DNA of 33,969 bases. It comes from Acidobacteriota bacterium. GTDB lineage: Bacteria; Acidobacteriota; Holophagae; Acanthopleuribacterales; Acanthopleuribacteraceae. The position numbers and the translations under genes are program-made. This document shows positions 22,001 through 28,708 of the stretch, piece after piece (the stretch's first letter is position 1; every line of letters begins with the position of its first letter). The notes under the pieces are model-generated. The model made no database searches. It was not told the DNA's origin and saw nothing but the letters and a program-made list of their open reading frames with translations. Where the stretch lies: contig JASJCB010000153.1 in assembly GCA_030066195.1 (NCBI GenBank), forward strand, positions 1 to 33,969, written 5' to 3'.

Positions 22001-23329
22001 TACCAAAGCGATACGGCCTCGGGGAACCTGATCATCGACGACTGCCCGGGCCGCGGTTTGGACAACCTGCAATTCACCTGGCTGGCCACCAGTTGCAGCA
22101 CCCAAGAGGTTCTGGAAATGACCGTCAACGGCATCACGGTCGCCACGGCGGACCTGAACAAGGGCAACGATTGCTCCTGCCGACCGGGCGTCAGCACCTA
22201 CGACGTTCCGCTGGGCAGAATCCTGCACCTGTTACAAGCCGGTGAAAACCGCGTGGGCATCCGCAAGCAGGCAAGTACCCGCGCGTCCGGCACCGCCCTG
22301 GCTTGGGCCTATGCCACCGCCACGGTGGATCGCGAAACCCACCGGATCGAGATCTTCGACCACGAGGGCGGCGACAACTACGACAACCCGGACATGTGCC
22401 AATCCGGCAATACCTTCGAGGATGTTTCGGCCGAGGCGGTGCTGGATTTGAGCTGCATGCCGTTGATTTCCGCGCCCTGGACCGGCCGACCCGCCTGCAA
22501 CCTGCCCTTGGATACGTTGCGCGACGGTGACTACCGCCTGACCCTGACCCTGGACGACGGTAACGGCGGCGCCCCGGAACTCTTCCGAGCCGACTTCACC
22601 CAAAGGGGTCGCGACCGCATGACCCTGGTGACCAACGGCCAGGCCTGTACCCCGGTCACCATCCCCGACCCAGCCTTCCTGGCCGCGTTGCTGGCCGACC
22701 GGGAGGTCAATTTCGACGGTGACGACGTGGTCAATGTGGTCGAAGCGGCGGCAACCCGACATTTGAATATGTCCAACCGGGGCATCAGCGATCTGACGGG
22801 CATCGAGGCCTTCACGGCGCTGGAAACCCTGCAAGCCGACGGCAACCTGCTGAAATCCGTTCCGCAAAGCCTGTTCCAACTGCCGGAACTACGTGAACTG
22901 AACCTGAGCAACAACCAGTTGACGAATCTACCGAGTCCAGCCGGCGTTCCGCGCCTTGCCAGACTGATCCTGGCCGGTAACTACCTGCGCGACCTGCCGG
23001 ACCTTTCCGGCCTGTCGAACCTGGTTGAACTGAGCCTCTCGGCAAACCGCCTGACAAGCCTCGCGGCCTTCCTCGCCAACGCGAACCTGGGAACGGCCGG
23101 CAACCACATCATCCGCGTGGACCGCAACCTGCTGGACGAGGACGACAGAACCGATCTCGACACCATGCTGGCCAGGACCACATTATCGGGAGCCCTGTTC
23201 GTCTATAACCCGCAAGGCAGTTTCGCCAAACACTTCGACGAACTGCCCATGTGGAACACGGGCGGCGGCATGCTGCTGGAATGGGTCGAAACCATCAGCC
23301 GCGAGTCCTACCTCGAAAACATGGAATAA
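19097..23329 (+). CDS. Large secreted protein: glutamine amidotransferase-like fold, TSP3 repeats, leucine-rich repeats
   Basis: This is a 1410-residue protein with a signal peptide (LFALIPAMADEP) and GAGGTAATC before ATG 19097. Residues about 48-235 look like a ThuA/class I amidotransferase-like fold (SVLIIQDSNPWGFSSIQTVL, then AWVNAGGKLWLSG), without a clear catalytic Cys-His pair. Residues about 250-386 hold five thrombospondin type 3 Ca2+-binding repeats (DxDxDGxGDxCDNCPD). Residues about 387-594 are an inserted domain containing YLFSDGFTGTFISDGGNDMY. Twelve more TSP3-type repeats run at about 595-944, then a beta-rich region (about 950-1210), leucine-rich repeats at about 1215-1330 (LRELNLSNNQLTNLPS), and a short C-terminal tail. 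TSP3 repeats fold around calcium and stiffen extracellular proteins, so this is probably a surface or secreted adhesin-like or structural protein. I see no sorting tag or OmpA domain at the end. A hairpin follows the stop. Confidence 0.88.
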   Translation: MIALRVRLCSAFFCFLFALIPAMADEPIDTTQSPSNQERTPSRGVGNSVLIIQDSNPWGFSSIQTVLDENGIGYDLRNGTALSDLDYSPYEMIIIPSVQSTTFYTTWNDNLARIEAWVNAGGKLWLSGCTNTGTQPLGPGGVLNTRQPFSGNTVLLPVHPWVADTPISISGSSASHNFFTNLPAEAEIIVGAGGPQLPTLISYRYGRGLVCMSGLTLEFAWNYSWDAKPILENTLTDLFQFSVCEAPTDSDNDGVLDDCDNCPDTPNEDQADTDFDGTGDACNDADDSDGDEWSDALDNCPETVNADQADADLDGVGDVCDNCPDAANPDQEDVDDDGLGNLCDPDDDNDMVDDSDDNCPDVPNPMQEDADADGLGDVCDNCPDVPNNGIDNLADLLDDLTANHADITQHVPDLYLFSDGFTGTFISDGGNDMYDGGNYMTTDRYNGGIPYTNNQVMPGDLYFGPGSTYFTAKFDGLFVLAAADIDIDQFRIYGNLGADGSGSVDGAVLNNADVQVFVKRVYNAYDPSVNHIILAPSSEATHTFPNNTNDDAHQVDGLSGSTYLIYILTARSSGGYLENDAVLAMTRELENYTRNNQTDQDGDGAGDACDDDLDGDGVDNDSDNCPNSANPDQTDADNDGLGDPCDNCPDTTNPDQEDTDRDGVGDVCDNCPDTANPDQADTDGDGVGDACNNADDADGDEWADDLDNCPAVSNNDQADVDGDGVGDVCDNCPAIENPDQTDTDGDGVGDACNEDIDRDDDEWADNLDNCPDIANPDQADTDGDGTGDACNDDADADGDEWSDVLDNCPDTANPDQDDIDRDGVGTACDNCPLSWNQEQTDLDNDGAGQVCDNCPDLANEDQSDIDGDSVGDACDICPDIADRDQLDADLDGVGNPCDNCPNVPNLVQEDTDGDGVGDDCDVCPLVADPDQLDSNSDGRGDACSSRLEILSVEEADPNRFITEVAIDLYQSDTASGNLIIDDCPGRGLDNLQFTWLATSCSTQEVLEMTVNGITVATADLNKGNDCSCRPGVSTYDVPLGRILHLLQAGENRVGIRKQASTRASGTALAWAYATATVDRETHRIEIFDHEGGDNYDNPDMCQSGNTFEDVSAEAVLDLSCMPLISAPWTGRPACNLPLDTLRDGDYRLTLTLDDGNGGAPELFRADFTQRGRDRMTLVTNGQACTPVTIPDPAFLAALLADREVNFDGDDVVNVVEAAATRHLNMSNRGISDLTGIEAFTALETLQADGNLLKSVPQSLFQLPELRELNLSNNQLTNLPSPAGVPRLARLILAGNYLRDLPDLSGLSNLVELSLSANRLTSLAAFLANANLGTAGNHIIRVDRNLLDEDDRTDLDTMLARTTLSGALFVYNPQGSFAKHFDELPMWNTGGGMLLEWVETISRESYLENME
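19840..20265 (+). repeat. TSP3 coding repeats, first block (5 units)
   Basis: Five degenerate in-frame units of roughly 70-110 bp encode Asp-rich calcium loops ending in DNCP (NCPDTPNEDQ, NCPETVNADQ, NCPDAANPDQ, NCPDVPNPMQ, NCPDVPNNG). The DNA is correspondingly repetitive (GACGGC, GGCGAT, GACAAC) and prone to misassembly or slippage. Confidence 0.85.
20887..21930 (+). repeat. TSP3 coding repeats, second block (12 units)
   Basis: Twelve further units follow the inserted domain, each with a D-x-C-P signature; the last ones vary to DICP and DVCP. Several neighbours are nearly identical (NCPDTANPDQ occurs twice), which suggests recent unit duplication. Long antisense and out-of-frame open frames here are a by-product of the biased repeat composition. 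Confidence 0.85.
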
Positions 23330-23335
23330 GAGAAA

Positions 23336-23363
23336 GACCCGCGGTGTAAAAACACCGCGGGTC
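23336..23363 (+). terminator. Strong hairpin after the TSP3 gene
   Basis: GACCCGCGGTGT (23336-23347) pairs perfectly with ACACCGCGGGTC (23352-23363) across an AAAA loop, 6 bp after the stop codon. No T tract follows, so it is not a canonical intrinsic terminator; it may protect the 3' end or act with Rho. Confidence 0.65.
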
Positions 23364-23397
23364 CTCGATCATACCGGCCCGGCCGACAAAAACCTGG

Positions 23398-23863
23398 TTT
23401 CCTACCCGGGAGGAAGTCCGTCTGTTTACAGACAGGGGGTTCCGTTCCCGGGAGTCGGTATTGTGAAAATAAAAAACACAACATAGTGACCGAGAACGCT
23501 GTTGGAAAAACCCAAAAACGGGATGCATCGACAAAAATGAGGACCACCCGGCAGTCCAAACAGGGCATCATTCCCCAAAAATGAAACCGGCGCCGTTTTT
23601 TTTAACAACCCAACACCTGACCGCGAGGCGATCGGCTCATGACGGAAAAGACCTCTTCGCCAAAAAACAACCCGGGTTGATGTTTCATTGAGTCATTTTC
23701 CGGGATTGGAACCACTTTCTCAACGGCCAACCATAACCAATCCCGGGAACAGAACCCCCTTCGCCGGTCAAAAGGGGTCCTATTCCCGGGAATAGTGCCG
23801 CCTTCGGCAGTCTCAGGCAGACCTTTTCCCGGGAATGGATCTAGTTTGGCGGTAAAAACCGGA
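23398..23863. repeat. Periodic CCCGGG-palindrome/hairpin array (42-43 bp period)
   Basis: Palindromes with the core TCCCGGGA occur in two clusters. In the second, aligned cores start at 23699 (one mismatch), 23742, 23785 and 23828, exactly 43 bp apart each time. In the first, cores start at 23405 and 23447, 42 bp apart. An extra unphased CCCGGG lies at 23671. Five of the six phased units carry a small inverted repeat after the core: GTCTG/CAGAC (23420-23433), TTGTG/CACAA (23461-23481), CCCCTT/AAGGGG (23756-23777), TGCCG/CGGCA (23796-23809), CGGT/ACCG (23850-23861). The rest of each unit is not conserved. The period is not a multiple of three and no frame is convincingly coding. It could be an operator array with sites on one face of the helix, or a structured RNA element. 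Confidence 0.6.
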
Positions 23864-24194
23864 CCGTTCTGCAAAAAAGTTGAATAAATTTCGACCGATT
23901 TCAAAACTCACTCCCATTTAGGGTGTAATTTGTATAAAACAATAGCCAAGCCCTCTTATTGCAGCACCGCCAAATCGGGGATTTCGATATTCAGCCGGGC
24001 TTACAACGGAAATGCTTCCTTCCAAACTCGACGGCTGCTTGAAACCAATTGCCCTTTGAAGCAAGGGAATTCGTTTGTGACCGAGATAAATTGACCTTCT
24101 TTACTTAAAGCATGCGATTTGCTAAAATTGCTCAAACCAAACAACCGGCAACACGTCACACGATCACACCGGCCAAGCACACTGAGAGGTATTC
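23864..24194. other. Non-coding stretch after the palindrome array
   Basis: I see no gene in these 331 bp. The composition becomes AT-rich towards the downstream Cys-rich peptide gene. The only signal I can support is the candidate promoter at 24100-24128. Confidence 0.5.
24100..24128 (+). promoter_or_regulatory. Candidate promoter for the duplicated Cys-rich peptide gene
   Basis: TTTACT (24100-24105) and TAAAAT (24123-24128) are separated by 17 bp, ending 66 bp before the ATG at 24195. The -10 is good and the -35 is moderate. A better -35 match, TTGACC at 24091-24096, is too far from this -10. Confidence 0.4.
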
Positions 24195-24539
24195 ATGAAA
24201 AAGACGGCCCTTTTGCTCCTGACGACTTGTGTTCTCTTCTTCGGCATCACTCAATTGACCGCAACCACCCCCTGGTGGTGCACCAACGCTTCAAGTTACA
24301 ACGGGTGTATGATGCTTTGCCCGCTACTGACCCAGGCATGTGCAGATGAATGTTGCGAATGCTTCCCCCCTCAGCCTACCGATACCTGCCCGTGGGTCTC
24401 CAGTACAGCCGGCTTTAGCGCCTGCGTTAATCTGTGCCCCTATCCTTTTTTCACCTGCAAAGAACGTTGCGAAGACTGTTTTCCGGCGTGCCCGGACCCT
24501 TTTGGTTCTCCGGAAGATTCGCCTTTCCTTAGACCCTGA
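24195..24539 (+). CDS. Secreted Cys-rich protein with an internal duplication
   Basis: This is a 114-residue protein with a signal peptide (KKTALLLLTTCVLFFGI) and GAGAGGT before ATG 24195. After cleavage it has two similar halves: one around CTNASSYNGCMMLCPLL with ECCECFPP, the other around SSTAGFSACVNLCPYPFF with RCEDCFPAC. Both fit C-x(2)-LCP-x(5)-C-x(3)-C-x(2)-CFP, so a motif of about 35 residues has been duplicated. The cysteines probably form disulfides outside the cytoplasm. No named family is recognised, and the pattern differs from the eight-Cys peptides of the two cassettes. It stands alone between the palindrome array and the DUF11 gene, with 111 bp to the latter. Confidence 0.75.
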   Translation: MKKTALLLLTTCVLFFGITQLTATTPWWCTNASSYNGCMMLCPLLTQACADECCECFPPQPTDTCPWVSSTAGFSACVNLCPYPFFTCKERCEDCFPACPDPFGSPEDSPFLRP

Positions 24540-24650
24540 CAAAGTTTCTCCACGGGAATAAATCCAAACCAGGGTCTCCGAGCGTACTGCTTTTTATAGA
24601 CATCATTTTACCGGTATCGCATCCGGTCAAGCCGTGCTTTAGGAGGCCTT

Positions 24651-27044
24651 ATGTTTGGTATTGCCCGCTTATTTGTTTGCTGTCTGGTTGTCTCGACCTG
24701 GTCGGGGAATTCGGTTTCCGCCGGTGACCAGGACAGGGGTTTCGGCTGTCAGCCGATAGAAAATAGTTTGTGCCTGTCCGGTTTCGACGGCGTCAGCATG
24801 ATTCTCTACGACTGTGTCACCGCGTTTGAAGGTGGGTTCCCCGCCATTACCATGAACGTACCGCCGGGCAGCCCCCTGCGCTTCAGCATCGTGGGGAATC
24901 CCGACTCCAGTTTGACCCGGTTTACCTTTGTCACTGAAGCGGTAGCCAATGGAAACGGGGTAGATGCGTGTGTCGGCGGTCCCGGCGTTTTTTTCACCCC
25001 CGTTGCGATCGAGGCCAATACCAACCCTAACCCCACGATTCATGAAATCCCCAGCAGCGTAATCGATGAAATGGTCGCCGCTGTCGGTGTCGACGGCTTC
25101 GTGGTATCGCTGAGCATGGGCTGTCCCGGTGCTGATGCGTTTGCCGGTTTCGCGATCACCCGAAATCCCCCGCCTTCAGGCGTGGATATCTCATTGTCCG
25201 CGGTTTCCACGCCGTCAAGCGTCCCTTTCGGCAGTAATTTCGATCTTACCTTCCTCATCACGGGAGACGCCGATACGTCCCTCGATGTGCAGTAAGATAT
25301 CCCGCTGCCGCCGGGTGTGCAATTTGTCGCCGGTTCCGTGGACGGTCAGGATTGCCAATTGATCGGCAATTCGGTTCAATGCTCACCCGGCGAACTGGGT
25401 CCGGGCGGTACGTTCAACGGCAGCCTCACCTTCAACGCGGGAGTGGGCGGTATTATCCCGCTCGAACTCAACCTGACCTCGGACGGTTGCGACAGCAACA
25501 ATGCCGACAATAAACTGCCCGTCCCCGTCCAGGTCACCTGCCCGCCTGAAAAGGCCTGTTTTGCCGGGTTGGGCAGGGACGGCGGCGGCGTTCGTACCGA
25601 GATCTGGTTGGCCAATCCCACCCAACATGACATCGATTTTACGCTGTTTGCAACGGATGCTGACGGTCAGGCAAGCACGGGGCCTCTCGGCGGCAACGGC
25701 CTGGTCAATGATACGCTCCCCTCGGGTACCAGTCGTTTGTTCGCAACTCAGGGCGATCCGGATGAAGCCGACTTCATTGTTTTTCTAGCGATTTCGGATT
25801 CCCCCGGCCTCATCGGGGAATTCCGCCAATTCCGGGCATTTGTCGAACCCGCGCCGCGATTTTTGGGCTCAACCGAACCGCTGCTCCAAATCGACGAAAG
25901 CGATTTTTTGGATGCCGAATACCCCATTCCCTTCTTCAATATTGTGGGTGGGGGGGGTCGGAAGATTACCCTGGTCAACCTGGCCGATACGCCGCAACCT
26001 ACGACCGGGGTTTTTCGCGACGCTACTACCGGCGTAAACTCCATCCAGTTCAATACCAACCTGAATCCGTTCCAAATCCAGACCTTGGATGTGGACGATA
26101 TCGGCCTTCCCGGCGGGGCCTCGTACGGCTTTTGGAAAACGGCCGGCCGGGGTGTCTTGTCCGCGTTGATACTGGATGAACCGAGTACCTATCAAAACCT
26201 GCAACCCATTATTCTGCCTTCCGATCTCGACGATTCGGACAGACCCGCACAACCCATTTACCAACCCGACCCGGCCGATGTGGAATACGACCCTTCCGAA
26301 TTGGAAATGTTCATCTTCCCACTCAACGGTGATGTACTCGACCCCGGTACCGTTAGCGTAAAAGTCAAAAACCTGTGTGATGTTCCCAAAGACCTCGAGG
26401 AGGATTTCCCCTTTTCCGCCGCCCCGGCCAATTCCGCGACTTCTCTCCCCATCGATATTGACGATTCTCTCGGCGGCTTTGCCGATGCCGACATCTTCCA
26501 GGACGGCTTCGAAAGCGGCTCGACCTTGATCTGGAAGGAGGGAGACAGCAAGGTCGTCATCAAGGCAAAACCACCGGCTAAGGGCGGCAACGTGGTTCAT
26601 ATTCCCAAAAAGGCCGCCGCGGATGCTCCTGCCGGCCGTGCGGAAACCCGGTTGATGATTCGCTCCGAGGCGGACAGGCGGTTGCCGGTCGCGGCCTATG
26701 ATGCGAACGGCAACCTGCTGAATTTCAAGTACCTGGATGTTCCGAAGGGCTCTCACCTCTATTGCGTGGACGATGTCTCCTCGGCCGACGAACTGGATTA
26801 CCTGCAATTCCATGTGTCGCCCGATTTGAAGACCGAAAATATCTGGATCGATGCCCTGGCCGATGAACCGGACCTTGAATACAAGGACCAACTGCCGCTT
26901 CACCGGGTCGAGGAAAGCAGAGTTGGGGAATTCACCAAAGTTCTTGAAGCATGGAACGGAAACGGCGGTACAAGTTGTCTCGGTGACGCTCCGGATATCC
27001 TGGACATCGTCCGATTTATGAACGACGGACTGAAATGCCCCTGA
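24651..27044 (+). pseudogene. Secreted DUF11-domain protein interrupted by an in-frame TAA
   Basis: The gene starts at ATG 24651 with AGGAGG upstream and encodes a signal peptide (IARLFVCCLVVSTWSG). The frame stops at TAA 25293-25295 but continues in the same phase to TGA 27042-27044, giving 796 sense codons around one stop. The TAA falls inside a DUF11-like beta-sandwich: upstream is SAVSTPSSVPFGSNFDLTFL, downstream DIPLPPGVQF, then NSVQCSPGELGPGGTFNGSL and a closing SDGCDSNNADN, the normal order of one domain. The C-terminal part is a long beta-rich secreted region containing CFAGLGRDGGGVRTEIWLAN and FQDGFESG; its function is unknown. One base change from CAA, GAA or AAA would create the TAA. 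The downstream open part could in principle start at GTG 25317, but it has no ribosome binding site or signal peptide. Alternatives are recent inactivation, a sequencing error, or stop readthrough. Confidence 0.75.
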
Positions 27045-27094
27045 CCACGATCGCGAAAGGCAGACTCCATGAATGCGTACCCGCCGTTCTATGC

Positions 27095-27130
27095 TAAAGT
27101 GAAAGCAGTTCGTACTGTCTTTCCACTTTA
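27095..27130 (+). promoter_or_regulatory. Long hairpin in the leader of the ECF sigma gene
   Basis: TAAAGTGAAAG (27095-27105) pairs with CTTTCCACTTTA (27119-27130), giving 11 pairs with a single C bulge. Inside it, CAGT (27106-27109) pairs with ACTG (27114-27117) around a TCGT loop. The structure ends 31 bp before the ATG and 20 bp before the ribosome binding site of the sigma gene. There is no T tract, so it is more likely an RNA regulatory element or an operator than a terminator. Confidence 0.5.
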
Positions 27131-27161
27131 CGGCGATGCCGCCGGACAAAAGGAAGGGTTC

Positions 27162-27746
27162 ATGGAGCTGCCGGCAGCGGAATGGGAACCTCCCTTAGAT
27201 GAGCTGATACAAAACATCATCGCCCGGGACGAATCCGCCCTGGATGCGTTCTATGCGCGCACCTGCAACCGGGTATTCGGCATCGCCCTGAAAATATTGA
27301 CTCGACAGGAGCCGGCGGAGGAGGCTACATTGGAGGTGTACGCCAAGGTCTGGCAGCGAGCCGCATCCTTTCAGGCCGAAAAGGGCAAGGTCATCATCTG
27401 GTTAAACACCCTGGCCAGAAACACCGCGCTGGACATCCGGCGGCGTGAACACCGCGGGATTGCCGTACAAACCGATGACGGACAGTGGATCGAAACCACC
27501 TCGGTGCCGCCGGAGCAGGAGATGAACACCTACCACGGTGAGCGTCGAAGGCGCATTCAGCATTTACTTTCGGAGTTGTCGCAGGAACAACGTCGCGTTA
27601 TCGAGGCAGCCTATTTCAAGGGCCTTACCCATTCGGAGATCGCGGAAGCACTGGACATGCCCCTGGGCAGCGTCAAAACCAGAATCCGTTCCGCGCTGGT
27701 AACCCTGCGCCGCGGTCTTCAAGATTTTCAAGGAAGCATTCTATGA
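27162..27746 (+). CDS. RNA polymerase ECF-type sigma factor
   Basis: This is a 194-residue protein. The start ATG 27162 has AGGAAGG upstream and gives the usual ECF length; an open frame reaching back to 27069 would run through the leader hairpin. Sigma region 2 spans about 15-85 (DESALDAFYARTCNRVFGIA, then EVYAKVWQRAASF and WLNTLARNTALDIRRR). Region 4 spans about 130-188 (LLSELSQEQRRVIEAAYFKG, then the helix-turn-helix THSEIAEALDMPLGSVKTRI). It would direct RNA polymerase to a small set of promoters when released from its anti-sigma factor, which is encoded next with a 4-bp ATGA overlap. Autoregulation is common for such pairs. Its target genes cannot be identified from this window. Confidence 0.93.
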   Translation: MELPAAEWEPPLDELIQNIIARDESALDAFYARTCNRVFGIALKILTRQEPAEEATLEVYAKVWQRAASFQAEKGKVIIWLNTLARNTALDIRRREHRGIAVQTDDGQWIETTSVPPEQEMNTYHGERRRRIQHLLSELSQEQRRVIEAAYFKGLTHSEIAEALDMPLGSVKTRIRSALVTLRRGLQDFQGSIL

Positions 27747-28300
27747 AGGACGACAGCAAAAAACTGGAGGAAGCCGCCTGCTACGCCCTGGGCTGTCTCG
27801 GGGAGGAGCAGGCCGCCCGCATGCGCGACCAACTGGCCGTCGACCCCGATCTGGCCCGAGAAGTCGCCTCCTTGAAACCCGCCGTGGAAGCGCTGGGCCT
27901 GGCGGCGCCCGATGCCTCGCCGCCGGAAGACTTGCGGCAACGCCTGAAAGACAAAATCGCCTCGCCGGGCATCATCTCTGTAAAAGCCGGCGAAGGACAA
28001 TGGACGCCCTTGCCCATTCCGGGCGTCTTCGTCAAGCGCCTGATGCTGGACCGCAAGACCGGACGCCAGACCAGCCTGGTGCGCATCGAGGCCGGATGCG
28101 CCTACCCGCCCCACCGCCATGCCAGCCGAGAAGAGTCCCTGGTGCTGGAAGGCGATCTGAAGATCGGCGGACACTCCCTGAAGGTGGGTGACTACATGTG
28201 CGCCGAGGAAGGCAGCACCCACGGCGTCCTGACCACCGAAGGAGGTTGCATGGTCCTCATCATGTCGTCCATCCACGACCAGAGATTACCCGCCCCCTGA
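27743..28300 (+). CDS. Cupin-type (ChrR-like) anti-sigma factor
   Basis: This is a 185-residue protein overlapping the sigma gene by ATGA. The N-terminal helical part (LEEAACYALGCLGEEQAARM) resembles the anti-sigma domain of RskA/ChrR-type proteins but lacks the HxxxCxxC zinc motif of ZAS domains. Residues about 85-178 form a cupin like the C-terminal domain of ChrR: H124, H126, E130 or E131 and H160 (PPHRHASREESLVLEGDL, then STHGV) are the expected metal ligands. In ChrR-type pairs the cupin senses singlet oxygen or other signals and releases the sigma factor; the signal here is unknown. No transmembrane segment is visible, so it is a soluble regulator. Confidence 0.85.
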   Translation: MKDDSKKLEEAACYALGCLGEEQAARMRDQLAVDPDLAREVASLKPAVEALGLAAPDASPPEDLRQRLKDKIASPGIISVKAGEGQWTPLPIPGVFVKRLMLDRKTGRQTSLVRIEAGCAYPPHRHASREESLVLEGDLKIGGHSLKVGDYMCAEEGSTHGVLTTEGGCMVLIMSSIHDQRLPAP

Positions 28301-28342
28301 TCATCCTTCTTGTCTTTTATCAGGTTAAGGTGGGGTTTTTGA

Positions 28343-28372
28343 TTGACACATTATAATTTCACGATGTATGTT
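28343..28372 (+). promoter_or_regulatory. Sigma-70-type promoter for cassette B
   Basis: A perfect TTGACA (28343-28348) and TATGTT (28367-28372) are separated by 18 bp, 33 bp upstream of the peptide's ATG. Cassette A has a similar promoter (TTGACT, 17 bp, TATATT) at the same 33-bp distance from its start, so the promoter region may have been duplicated with the genes. Confidence 0.65.
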
Positions 28373-28405
28373 GGTGGATGTCAATCCAATGCCGAGAGGT
28401 GCTCG

Positions 28406-28708
28406 ATGCGTCGCCTTTTTTTGATTCTGGCCTTAATCCCGCTTTTGGCCACCGATCCCTCATGGCCGCCTCCCGATTCTCCATTCAATCCCGGTAGCGA
28501 CTTCCCTGATGATGATCTCGGCGGTGCCACCTGTGGCCGCGAAATCACCTGCCTTGACGGCGCCAAGGTTAGCTGCGAAGGAGGCCCGGCGGGCCAATGC
28601 TCCTACCGTGTCGATGCCTGTTTGGCCAGAAAACATGTTCCGGGCTATGTCAAGTGCGGAGTAAATGTTACGGAAGAAAAATGCAACGCGTATCATCAAT
28701 GTATGTAA
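28406..28708 (+). CDS. Small secreted peptide with eight cysteines (cassette B)
   Basis: This is a 100-residue protein with a signal peptide (MRRLFLILALIPLLA), a Pro/Asp-rich spacer (PPPDSPFNPGSDFPD) and a domain with eight cysteines that share order and sequence context with the cassette A peptide, including CGREITCLDGAKVSC, PAGQC and the final Cys near the C-terminus. GAGAGGT precedes ATG 28406. The last 28 bp overlap the start of the propeller gene. Its function is not recognised; a disulfide-stabilised secreted domain is the best description. The two copies differ most in the signal peptide, the spacer and the segment before the sixth Cys. Confidence 0.82.
   Translation: MRRLFLILALIPLLATDPSWPPPDSPFNPGSDFPDDDLGGATCGREITCLDGAKVSCEGGPAGQCSYRVDACLARKHVPGYVKCGVNVTEEKCNAYHQCM

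Noticed and set aside
23398..23863. CRISPR array
   Set aside because: The repeated core is only about 8-10 bp, the rest varies, and there are no cas genes; the units look like palindrome plus hairpin instead.
23602..23904. 100-codon minus-strand frame over the palindrome array
   Set aside because: The 43-bp period changes phase between units, so the repeat is not a protein repeat; no ribosome binding site is seen.
25317..27044. Separate 575-residue gene starting at GTG 25317
   Set aside because: It begins in the middle of a DUF11 domain in the same phase as the upstream frame, with no ribosome binding site or signal peptide; treated as the rest of one interrupted gene.
27069..27161. Longer start for the ECF sigma factor at ATG 27069
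   Set aside because: It would translate through the leader hairpin, lacks a better ribosome binding site, and adds 31 residues not expected in ECF factors.
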